The notes beneath the pieces were generated by a model. It was not told where the DNA came from. It ran no database searches and was given only the letters and a program-made list of their open reading frames with translations. The translations under genes were made by a program, and so were the position numbers. A DNA stretch of 40,761 bases from an uncultured Clostridia bacterium (lineage in GTDB: Bacteria; Bacillota; Clostridia; TANB77; CAG-508). The DNA is taken from contig CALXAU010000003.1 in the NCBI GenBank assembly GCA_944386355.1, positions 1 to 40,761 of the forward strand, in the 5' to 3' direction. Of this stretch, positions 16,232 to 23,555 are shown in pieces; positions within the stretch are counted from its first letter, which is position 1; every line of letters begins with the position of its first letter.

Positions 16232-17179
16232 ATGTCAAAAGAAATTTTTGATTTTTATGATAAAACTAATTTAAAATCATATAATTTAGATGAAAGAATG
16301 CGTTATCAGTTAAATATGCTCGATAGTCTAGATGTTTTTACAAGAAAGCATTGTGAAAATGTAGCAAATTTAACTTGCCGTTTATGTGAATATTTACATT
16401 GTACTAAAGGTTTTACAGAGTATTGTACTATTTGTGCATATCTTCATGATATCGGTAAAATGTTTATTCCTCCAGCTATTCTGCAAAAACCTTCTAAACT
16501 TACAGAAGAAGAATATGAAATAATGAAAACTCATACTACCATTGGATATGAGATGTGTATGAAAGATTTAAAATTAAGACCTTACGCTGCTGGTGCTTTA
16601 TATCATCATGAAGCCTTAAATGGTTCAGGATATCCAAATGGATTAACAAAAAAGGATATTCCATATGAAGGACAAATTATTCGTGTTGCTGATGAATATG
16701 ATGCCATTGTTAGCAAAAGACAATATAAAACACATATTGGAATTTCTGATACTTTACAAATTTTAATTGAAAATACTAAACCCACAGGCGAAACTAACCC
16801 TTCTATCGCTTTAAATGAAATCTCTGAGAATGCAAAATTAGGTAAAGATAATCCTATTATTGTAAAATGTCTTTTTAAAGTTGTTATTGATGATATTGGT
16901 TATGAAATCACATGTACTCAAAGTTATTTAGAAGATTTAAAAGATAATATTAAACGTTTAGAACAAGCTAAAAAGTATAAAGAAAAAATGGATAAGGCTT
17001 CAAAAGAAAAAGATAAAAATTATTATTTAGAGGGTATAAAGATTTTCTTAAAACAAGATGAAACTGTAGAAAATTTTGAAGCTGTTTATGAAGAATATCA
17101 AGAAGCTTATAAGAAAAGAAAAACTATTATTGATAATTTATACGATGAAATAAAGAAAATTAAGCATTTAAAATTGTAA
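16232..17179 (+). CDS. HD-GYP domain protein, probable cyclic-di-GMP phosphodiesterase
   Basis: A 315-residue cytoplasmic protein. Metal-binding His72-Asp73 are in YLHDIGK, then HTTIGYEM, then HHE (125-127) and GYP (133-135) in HHEALNGSGYPNGL, giving the HD-GYP signature. The family hydrolyses cyclic di-GMP to pGpG or GMP. The C-terminal third (about 235-315) is charged and likely coiled coil, with no obvious sensor domain. The frame is open 222 bases further upstream, but that part is repeat A2. AAAGGAATGAG precedes ATG 16232, so I chose that start. It ends at a strong terminator. Confidence 0.87.
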   Translation: MSKEIFDFYDKTNLKSYNLDERMRYQLNMLDSLDVFTRKHCENVANLTCRLCEYLHCTKGFTEYCTICAYLHDIGKMFIPPAILQKPSKLTEEEYEIMKTHTTIGYEMCMKDLKLRPYAAGALYHHEALNGSGYPNGLTKKDIPYEGQIIRVADEYDAIVSKRQYKTHIGISDTLQILIENTKPTGETNPSIALNEISENAKLGKDNPIIVKCLFKVVIDDIGYEITCTQSYLEDLKDNIKRLEQAKKYKEKMDKASKEKDKNYYLEGIKIFLKQDETVENFEAVYEEYQEAYKKRKTIIDNLYDEIKKIKHLKL

Positions 17180-17201
17180 TTATTTTCTATGTATATTTAA
17201 A

Positions 17202-17247
17202 CGACATGAATTTGAATATTAATTTAAATTCATGTCGCTTTTTTTAT
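17202..17247 (+). terminator. Rho-independent terminator of the HD-GYP gene
   Basis: CGACATGAATTT (17202-17213) pairs perfectly with AAATTCATGTCG (17226-17237), followed by CTTTTTTTATTTT. Confidence 0.85.
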
Positions 17248-17253
17248 TTTATG

Positions 17254-17319
17254 GTTACAATTCACAATAACAAAAATGATTAGATAGCAAATGATATGTG
17301 TATAGCTATGCATTGTAAC
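17254..17319. repeat. Internally deleted palindromic element (66 bp)
   Basis: Left end GTTACAATTCACA and right end ATGCATTGTAAC are those of the A family. The middle retains AGATAGCAAATGATATGTG, which also occurs (inverted) in the copy at 23121-23313. It sits right against the mazF stop codon. Confidence 0.5.
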
Positions 17320-17322
17320 ATT

Positions 17323-17673
17323 TTACCCCTCTAGTCCAAAACTAACTCCTAATGCATTATTTATTTTGTCTATTACCTTTTCATCATCTATATGCCCTAT
17401 TTTTTCTTTTAGTCTACTTTTATCTATTGTTCTAATCTGTTCTGTTAAAACAACAGAATTATTCTTTAGTCCACAAGATTGTGAATCTATTTCTATGTGT
17501 GTAGGCAATTTTGTTTTATTTGTTTGAGATGTAATAGCAGCTGCAATTACTGTTGGACTATATTTATTTCCTAAATCATTTTGTATAATTAATACTGGTC
17601 TTACTCCTCCTTGTTCTGAACCAACTACAGGACTTAAGTCTGCATAAAACATATCGCCTCTTTTTATTTGCAT
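17323..17673 (-). CDS. MazF/PemK-type mRNA endoribonuclease
   Basis: A 116-residue toxin of the EndoA/MazF family, which cuts mRNA at short specific sequences. Conserved '[29 protein letters not shown]', '[15 protein letters not shown]' and '[14 protein letters not shown]'. The frame opens 16 codons earlier, but AGGAG lies 8 bases before the internal ATG at 17673 and the protein then begins MQIKRGDMF as in homologues. No antitoxin gene is next to it: the 218 bases upstream hold no suitable frame. It lies at the end of the min/rodA/dusB cluster. Solo MazF genes with a distant antitoxin occur in Clostridia. Confidence 0.92.
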   Translation of the reverse strand: MQIKRGDMFYADLSPVVGSEQGGVRPVLIIQNDLGNKYSPTVIAAAITSQTNKTKLPTHIEIDSQSCGLKNNSVVLTEQIRTIDKSRLKEKIGHIDDEKVIDKINNALGVSFGLEG

Positions 17674-17891
17674 TTTCTTCACTCCTAATATTAGTATATT
17701 TTCAAGATTATTTATTTTCATTTTATCTAATTTTTAGAAAATAATTTTTTAATCTATATTATTTGCAAAAATATTTTAGTCTCTATCTTGTAACATTGCT
17801 TTTTCTAAAAACTAATTAAGTAAAATTTTTAATTTTTTTACTTTAATGAAAATTTATATTTTAAATATTAGTACAAGTAAAGAAATAGTTT

Positions 17892-18563
17892 CTATCCCAT
17901 TAATATATTATTATATAAATTAATAGCTAAGATATTTTGTTCTTTTATACTATTTATCTTTACCTCATTATATAATATGTAAACTGTGTTTTTTTGGTTA
18001 TTGCAACTTATTTTCATATTAACAGGTTTTTTTGTTTTTTTATCTACTGTAAGGATTTTATGTTGTACATTATTATTTTTATCTATTGTTTCTATTTCCA
18101 TTATTATTTGTCCGTTTTCTTCTCTATAATTTGATTTATTTCCTGTTTTATATTCTTCTATAAAAGAACTTAAGTCTAAACTATTTTCAGAAATGTCTTC
18201 ATAATTTTCTATTATTGTTGCCAATTTAAGATTTGTATTTTCTATTTTTAGATTATTTTTATTTTTTATAATTTTTATTCCTTTTATATTTGAAGGTTCT
18301 ATTACTTCTTGTGTACTTATATCTGGATTTATGTATTGCTGTTTTAATTTATATTTATTAGTATTTTTATTACTTTCTATTTCTACATCAACGACTGCTT
18401 CATACGAACTAATATTTAAAATATAATTTATAATTTCTTGATTATTAGTATTATTTCCTATTTTTGAAATTTTAGCCGTTTTATTATAAAAAAATAGAAA
18501 AAAAATAGAAACTAAAAAAATTAGTGTCGTCAGTATTATGAAAAATACTTTCTTCTTATTCAC
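17892..18563 (-). CDS. Membrane-anchored LolA-like-fold protein, possibly GerS-related
   Basis: A 223-residue protein with one N-terminal membrane helix (about 6-25) and an extracytoplasmic beta-rich domain. The pattern ('ILNISSYEAVVDVEIESNKNTNKYKLKQQYINP', later 'ILTVDKKTKKPVNMKIS') recalls LolA/LolB-fold lipoproteins of clostridial germination such as GerS. There is no lipobox cysteine, so it would be a membrane-anchored relative rather than a lipoprotein. It follows dusB by 42 bases. Function uncertain. Confidence 0.5.
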   Translation of the reverse strand: MNKKKVFFIILTTLIFLVSIFFLFFYNKTAKISKIGNNTNNQEIINYILNISSYEAVVDVEIESNKNTNKYKLKQQYINPDISTQEVIEPSNIKGIKIIKNKNNLKIENTNLKLATIIENYEDISENSLDLSSFIEEYKTGNKSNYREENGQIIMEIETIDKNNNVQHKILTVDKKTKKPVNMKISCNNQKNTVYILYNEVKINSIKEQNILAINLYNNILMG

Positions 18564-18605
18564 AATTAGCCTCCTATGATAAAATTTTATTTATCTAATT
18601 TTATT

Positions 18606-19574
18606 CTAAAGACTTTGAAAATATGTGTATAAAGTTTCTTCTAATTCTTTTCTAGTATCTATTTTATTAATTTTATTTCTAAATTCACTTGAATTTTTTA
18701 AATTTTTTGTATACCAACTGATATGTTTTCTTAGTTCTTGTATTCCTATTCTTTCTCCCTTTTCTTTTATTTCTAGTTCTATATGTTTTTGTATTGTATT
18801 AAACCTTTCTTCTTTTGTAGGTGGTGGTAATTTTTTTCCTGTTTTTAAAAAGTAATTTATTTGTTTGAAAATCCATGGATTTCCAAAACTTGCTCTTCCT
18901 ATCATAACAGCATCAACTTTTGTTTCTTCTAACATTTTTAAACAACTTTCTTCGTCTATAACATCTCCATTTCCTATTACAGGTATTTTAACTTCTTCTT
19001 TTACTTTCTTTATTATTTCCCAATCAGCTTTTCCTGTATAAAGTTCTGATCTTGTCCTACCATGTAATGTAATTGCTGAAATGCCTTCTTCTTCTGCAAT
19101 TTTAGCAATTTGAAGTGCAACTATATGTTCTTTATCCCAACCTTTTCGAATTTTTAAAGTTACTGGAACTTTAGCATTTTTTACAACAACTCTTATTATT
19201 TTTCTTGCTTTTTCTAAATCTAATAATAGTTTACTTCCATCTCCATTTTTTACTACTTTTGGAGCTGGACATCCCATGTTTATATCTATTATATCTGCAT
19301 AATTGCTTATTTTTTTTGTAGCATATGCCATTGGTTCTTCTTCACTACCAAAGATTTGTATACTTATCGGCCTTTCTATTTCTTCACTATGCATTAATTT
19401 TTCTGTTTTTTTATCTTGATAAAATACAGCTTTACTACTTATCATTTCTGAGCATACTAGTCCTGCTCCATATGTTTTACATATTATTCTAAATGGCAGG
19501 TCTGTGATACCTGCCATTGGTGCTAATATTAAATTATTTTTTAATTCTACATTTCCTATTTTTAGTGTTGCCAA
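18606..19574 (-). CDS. dusB: tRNA-dihydrouridine synthase (DusB type)
   Basis: A 322-residue flavoenzyme reducing uridine to dihydrouridine in tRNA. TIM-barrel start 'NLILAPMAGITDLPFRIICKTYGAG', 'NMGCPAPKVVKNGDGSKLL' with the catalytic cysteine, 'TLHGRTRSELYTGKADW', 'VIGNGDVID' and 'VMIGRASFGNPW'. This matches the DusB/NifR3 group common in Firmicutes. It lies 22 bases after the coiled-coil gene, inside the min-rodA cluster. Confidence 0.94.
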   Translation of the reverse strand: MATLKIGNVELKNNLILAPMAGITDLPFRIICKTYGAGLVCSEMISSKAVFYQDKKTEKLMHSEEIERPISIQIFGSEEEPMAYATKKISNYADIIDINMGCPAPKVVKNGDGSKLLLDLEKARKIIRVVVKNAKVPVTLKIRKGWDKEHIVALQIAKIAEEEGISAITLHGRTRSELYTGKADWEIIKKVKEEVKIPVIGNGDVIDEESCLKMLEETKVDAVMIGRASFGNPWIFKQINYFLKTGKKLPPPTKEERFNTIQKHIELEIKEKGERIGIQELRKHISWYTKNLKNSSEFRNKINKIDTRKELEETLYTYFQSL

Positions 19575-19596
19575 ATGTTTATCACCTCTTTATGTT

Positions 19597-20376
19597 TTAA
19601 ATTGTTGGTTCTTGTCCACTTCTAGCTTTATTTATTTCTGATACTATTGCTCCTAATTCTTTTACATATTTTATAACCTCAAGTCTTCTTAATTCTCCAG
19701 TATCTTTAAAACCTTCCTGTCCGCACTCTATATATAGATTTTTTACACCATATAATAAAATATCTATATCGTTTATTATATCTTCATCTAAATTCAATAT
19801 TGTTTTTACTGGTCCTGCTTCGTCTGACTTTTCATCCTCTTTTCTTGTTTCTTCATCAAGATTATAAAGATCTTTTTCTATTTTTTTCTTCAACTCTCCT
19901 GATAGTATATTATCATTTTTATTTGGTGCACTAGTTTTATAGAATTGTTTAAAATTTTCCAATTTAGTTATAAGTGGAAATAGTAATTTTTCTTGTTTTT
20001 CATATTCTTTCTTTTTTTTAGCTAATTTCATTTCTAGTTTATTTAAATCTCCATTTGTCCTATCTAAGACGTCTTTTTTTCTTTGCATGTCTGAGTAGCA
20101 TTCTTCAAAATAACCAAAATTATTGTTCTTAATTTGCTTTTCTAATCCTGAAATTTGATCTAAAAAGTTCATTTTTTCGTTTAGTACTTCACCTATTTTT
20201 TCTTGACTAATATTTTCTAAAATTGTAACTTCATTGCTTAGTTCCCTTAGAGCCTTTAATAATAATTTAGACTCTCTTAAAATTTTATTACAACTCATAA
20301 TCTCATTTTTTCTTTTCTCTTTTGCTTTTTCTTCATTAGTTACATTTTTCGCTCCTCCTATAAAATGACTTTTCAT
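19597..20376 (-). CDS. Coiled-coil protein of unknown function
   Basis: A 259-residue, highly charged, cytoplasmic protein not recognised. No membrane segment. Long helical stretches with heptad-like spacing run from about 20 to 150 ('KEKRKNEIMSCNKILRES', 'LNKLEMKLAKKKKEYEKQEK'); the C-terminal part (about 190-259) looks globular. AGGAGG with 7-base spacing gives a strong start. It lies 11 bases after rodA and 22 before dusB, so it is cotranscribed with minD-minE-rodA; a role in septum or wall placement is guesswork from context. Confidence 0.6.
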   Translation of the reverse strand: MKSHFIGGAKNVTNEEKAKEKRKNEIMSCNKILRESKLLLKALRELSNEVTILENISQEKIGEVLNEKMNFLDQISGLEKQIKNNNFGYFEECYSDMQRKKDVLDRTNGDLNKLEMKLAKKKKEYEKQEKLLFPLITKLENFKQFYKTSAPNKNDNILSGELKKKIEKDLYNLDEETRKEDEKSDEAGPVKTILNLDEDIINDIDILLYGVKNLYIECGQEGFKDTGELRRLEVIKYVKELGAIVSEINKARSGQEPTI

Positions 20377-20387
20377 ATAAAATCCTC

Positions 20388-21495
20388 CTATTTTACAAAT
20401 ATTGTTTTTTGTCTTTTTCCACTAATATTTAATAACAAACCTATACAAATAAAATTTGTAATTAACGAACTTCCTCCATAGCTTATAAAAGGTAGTGGAA
20501 CACCTGTTATCGGAAGTAAGCCCATAACCATTCCTATATTTTCTATCATATGGAACAAAAATACTCCTGCTATTCCAGATGCTATTAACATTCCATTTTC
20601 ATCTTTTGCAGTTTTAGCAACATAAAAACATTTTGTTATTAAAAGCACATATAAAATAATAATTGTTCCAGATACTATAAATCCCATTTCTTCACCTATC
20701 ACTGAGAATATAAAATCTGTAGTTTTTGGATATAAAAATCCTAATTGTGTTTGGTTACCTTTAAAAAGTCCCATTCCTGTAAGTCCACCTGCCCCAATTG
20801 CTAATTTGGATTGTATTATATTATATCCGAGCACCTCTTGGATCTGTTTCTGGATTTAAAAATATATCTATTCTTTTTTTTGCATGTTCTGGAAGAACAA
20901 ATAGGTATAAAAGTGGCACTGTTATAATAACTATAAGTAATGTTGATATTATATATTTTTTATCTATTCCAGCAGTATAAATCATGAAAGCTGTTCCTAT
21001 TATGAATGCACATGCTGTACCATAATCTGGTTGCTTTACTATTAAAAGTACTGGCACTGCCAATACTAATAATATTAGCATTATTCTTGTTGGTTTATTT
21101 ATATTACTTTTTGATTTTATTTGTATTTTTCCTATAATAAATGCTAAAAACAATATAACAGAAATTTTAGCAAATTCTCCTGGTTGTAATGAAAATGAAC
21201 CAATATCAAACCAGCTTGTTGCACCATTTATTGGTTCTGTAAACAGAACTGCTATTAATAAAATAACAAAAATCCCATAAAAAAATGGTGAAAATTTTAC
21301 AAGTAGTTCATAATCTATACACATAACAATAAGCATTATAACAATACTTGCTACTGCCCATATACATTGTTTTTTAAAATCATCATATTCTGTTTCCTGG
21401 GTTGCAGAAAATAATGCAACTAATCCAATTAAAGTTAAGATAATTGCTATTATTAGTAAACCCCATTCCATATTTTTTAATTCTCTTTTTCTCAT
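20388..21495 (-). CDS. rodA: RodA/FtsW-family (SEDS) glycosyltransferase, split by a +1 frameshift at CGG
   Basis: Two overlapping frames give one 368-residue SEDS protein, normal RodA length. Part 1 (21495-20821) carries the first membrane helices, 'FSATQETEYDDF', 'FSLQPGEFAKI' and 'QPDYGTACAF', ending '...NPETDPRGA'. Part 2 resumes 'GYNIIQSKLAIGAGGLTGMG', 'LGFLYPKTTDFIFSVIGEEMGF', 'TGVPLPFISYGGSSL'. Codon 223 in the first frame is CGG, followed by ATA and a TAA stop. Skipping the C reads GCT-GGA-TAT, giving the family consensus DPxGAGYxIIQSK exactly. SEDS proteins polymerise lipid II with a class B PBP. minDE just upstream favours RodA over FtsW or SpoVE. RodA should matter for growth, so a dead gene would be surprising. 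Confidence 0.88.
20827..20832 (-). other. Frameshift site CTCGGA in rodA
   Basis: Minus strand GGT-GCT-CGG-ATA-TAA. CGG occupies 20829-20827, two codons before the zero-frame stop. A +1 shift (GCT-(C)-GGA-TAT) gives the SEDS consensus with no residue gained or lost. Same hexamer as at 13508-13503. Confidence 0.75.
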
Positions 21496-21520
21496 TTGCT
21501 CTCTCTTTTTCTAAAAAATT

Positions 21521-22183
21521 TTATGAAACATCTTTTTTTTGATTATTATTTTTTTCTTTTTCATTTTTATCATTTTTTTTCTCGATTTTTTCATTTTTCA
21601 AATCTTCTTCTGATTCTTCATTTTTTTTCTCTGTTATTTGTTTACTTGTATTTTCTATTTGTATATCAAATTCTTGTTTTTTAATATTTTGATTATCTTC
21701 CTCTTTTTCTGATTCTTTTTTACTTTTTTCCTCATTTTCTTTTATTTCATTTTCAGTTTTTTCTTCTACTTTTTCTTTATTTTCTATAATTGTATTTTTT
21801 TGTTGTTTAACTTCTATTTTACTATCTTCATTTTCAATGTTCTTTTTATCTGTTCCATTTTTATTCAAATTTCTATCGATTTTTCTTGCTTCATTTTTTA
21901 TATTTAAAATAGGAATATTTGCATATAAAGTGGGAGCTCCAACTATTCCATTTTCTGTTTCCTTTGTGAGTTTCACATCTATTGCACTTTCATCTATTTC
22001 TATATATTTTTTTATTACTTCTATTATTTCTTGTTTCATTAATTCTAGGAAATCTGCTGATACATTTGCTCTATCTTGAGTAAGAACTAAGTGTAATCTC
22101 TCTTTTGCTGCATTTTTTGAATTTTGAGTTTTTTCTTCTACTTTTTTTGCTTTTTTGAAGAAATTCATTATTGTTTCAAACAT
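21521..22183 (-). CDS. minE: MinE with a long charged C-terminal extension
   Basis: Residues 1-98 are a normal MinE: N-terminal 'MFETIMNFFKKAK' membrane-binding segment, 'AKERLHLVLTQDRANVSADFLELMKQEIIEVI' for MinD binding, and the dimer strands ending 'NIPILNIK'. MinE stimulates MinD ATPase and drives Min dynamics. Residues about 99-220 are a low-complexity Lys/Glu/Asn tail not found in typical 85-95-residue MinE. It is probably disordered or helical. It lies 22 bases after minD and 25 before rodA. Neither spacing nor frame suggests a fused second gene. Confidence 0.9.
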   Translation of the reverse strand: MFETIMNFFKKAKKVEEKTQNSKNAAKERLHLVLTQDRANVSADFLELMKQEIIEVIKKYIEIDESAIDVKLTKETENGIVGAPTLYANIPILNIKNEARKIDRNLNKNGTDKKNIENEDSKIEVKQQKNTIIENKEKVEEKTENEIKENEEKSKKESEKEEDNQNIKKQEFDIQIENTSKQITEKKNEESEEDLKNEKIEKKNDKNEKEKNNNQKKDVS

Positions 22184-22205
22184 TATTTACTCCTCCACTT
22201 TTGTA

Positions 22206-22997
22206 TTATTTTTTTAATAATCTTTTTATTTTAGCAAAAAATCCCTTTTCTTTTCCTGGTATTGTTACCTCAATTTTCTCTCCTAATACTCTTTTTGCAA
22301 TCTCAATATATGCTTTTCCAGAAGGAGCTTTTCTATTTTGTATAACAGGTTCTCCTTTATTTGTTTGTGTAATAATATATTCATCATCTGGAACTACACC
22401 AATTAAATCTATTGACAATAAATCAACTATATCGTCTACATCCATCATTTCGCCTTTTCTAACCATATTAGGTCTTATCCTATTTATTACTAGTTCAGGA
22501 TTTTTTATTTCTGATGATTCTAATAATCCAATTATTCTATCAGCATCTCTTATTGCTGATATTTCAGCAGTTGTTACTACTATTGCTCTATTTGCTCCCG
22601 CTATAGCATTTTTAAATCCTTGCTCTATTCCTGCTGGACAATCTATTAATATATAGTCAAATTCTTCTTTTAGTTTTCCTACTAATTCTTTCATTTGTTC
22701 TTCGTTTACTGCACTTTTATCTCTTGTTTGGGCTGCTGGTAAAAGGTATAGTTCCTTAAATCTTTTGTCTTTTATAAGGGCTTGTCTTAATTTGCATTTT
22801 TCTTCTACTACATCTACTATGTCATATACTATTCTGTTTTCTAATCCCATTACAACATCTAAATTTCTAAGTCCTATATCTGTATCTACTAATACTACTT
22901 TTTTTCCCTCTAAAGCTAAACTAGATCCTAAATTTGCTGTTGTTGTTGTTTTTCCTACTCCACCTTTTCCAGATGTTATAACTATTACTTCTCCCAT
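22206..22997 (-). CDS. minD: Septum site-determining protein MinD
   Basis: A 263-residue deviant-Walker ATPase. KGGVGKTTT (10-18), 'VDTDIGLRNLDVVMGLE', 'DYILIDCPAGIEQGFKNAIAGANRAIVVTTAE', and a C-terminal amphipathic membrane-targeting helix 'GFFAKIKRLLKK'. It binds the membrane with ATP and positions the division inhibitor. minC is not upstream here, where a 558-base repeat-filled gap lies instead. TAGGAGGA gives a strong start. First gene of the leftward min-rodA cluster. Confidence 0.97.
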   Translation of the reverse strand: MGEVIVITSGKGGVGKTTTTANLGSSLALEGKKVVLVDTDIGLRNLDVVMGLENRIVYDIVDVVEEKCKLRQALIKDKRFKELYLLPAAQTRDKSAVNEEQMKELVGKLKEEFDYILIDCPAGIEQGFKNAIAGANRAIVVTTAEISAIRDADRIIGLLESSEIKNPELVINRIRPNMVRKGEMMDVDDIVDLLSIDLIGVVPDDEYIITQTNKGEPVIQNRKAPSGKAYIEIAKRVLGEKIEVTIPGKEKGFFAKIKRLLKK

Positions 22998-23120
22998 AAA
23001 TTTCCTCCTATAGAAAATTATTTTTATGTATTGTGCATTTTTTTAACATTACTATCATACAATGAAACTGTTAAAAAGTCAATGTATTTTACATAAAAAT
23101 AGAGCCATTTTTAAAAATAT

Positions 23121-23313
23121 TTTACAAGCCACATCTACATTCATTTTTTGTACATTAGCAAATGATATGTGTATATTTTTAAGTAATCACCATTTAAGAA
23201 AATTTACTTCACATATGTTCAAACAACTCCTTAAAAGATCCACATAATATCCTTCAAAATATATACACATATCATTTGCTATCTATATAATTTTCACAGT
23301 TGTGATTTGTAAC
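23121..23313. repeat. Palindromic intergenic element, copy A3 (193 bp, inverted)
   Basis: Same 193-bp length as A1 but opposite orientation. Its right end ACAGTTGTGATTTGTAAC corresponds to the A1 left end, and the core 'AAATTTACTTCACATATG' region aligns with A1. Inner arms carry GCAAATGATATGTGTATAT and its inverse. It lies in the 558-base gap between minD and the prepilin-like gene, which otherwise holds a second repeat (23357) and a hairpin (23517). Confidence 0.6.
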
Positions 23314-23356
23314 AAAAATATTCCCTTTTTGAAATCCTTATAAAATAACTCTATAT

Positions 23357-23426
23357 GAACAAAAGCGACATGATTAAAATTATTTGACCTTTTAGTTTAG
23401 TTGTATGTCTCGTCTTTGTTCGTGTG
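23357..23426. repeat. 70-bp hairpin repeat, copy C1
   Basis: GAACAAAAGCGACATG at one end and CTTTGTTC near the other. About 80% identical by eye to 28163-28232, including the shared internal CCTTTTAGTTTAGTT. The ends pair (GAACAAA with TTTGTTC). A 16-base fragment, ACAAAAGCGACATAAT, also occurs near 7340. Confidence 0.5.
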
Positions 23427-23516
23427 TTAATAGATAATATTTTAAACTAGAAATAATTTAAAAAGTAGGTAATTATAATTTTTTATTTTATATTAACCAT
23501 TGTCTAGTAAAGTTTA

Positions 23517-23543
23517 TACCTCCCATTTAAAAAATGGGAGGTA
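23517..23543. terminator. 12-bp perfect hairpin after the prepilin-like gene
   Basis: TACCTCCCATTT (23517-23528) pairs with AAATGGGAGGTA (23532-23543), loop of 3. It lies 12 bases beyond the stop of the leftward gene. It lacks a clear T-run on the minus strand, so a transcription stop or 3'-end stabiliser are both possible. Confidence 0.45.
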
Positions 23544-23555
23544 ATGTCTTTTATT

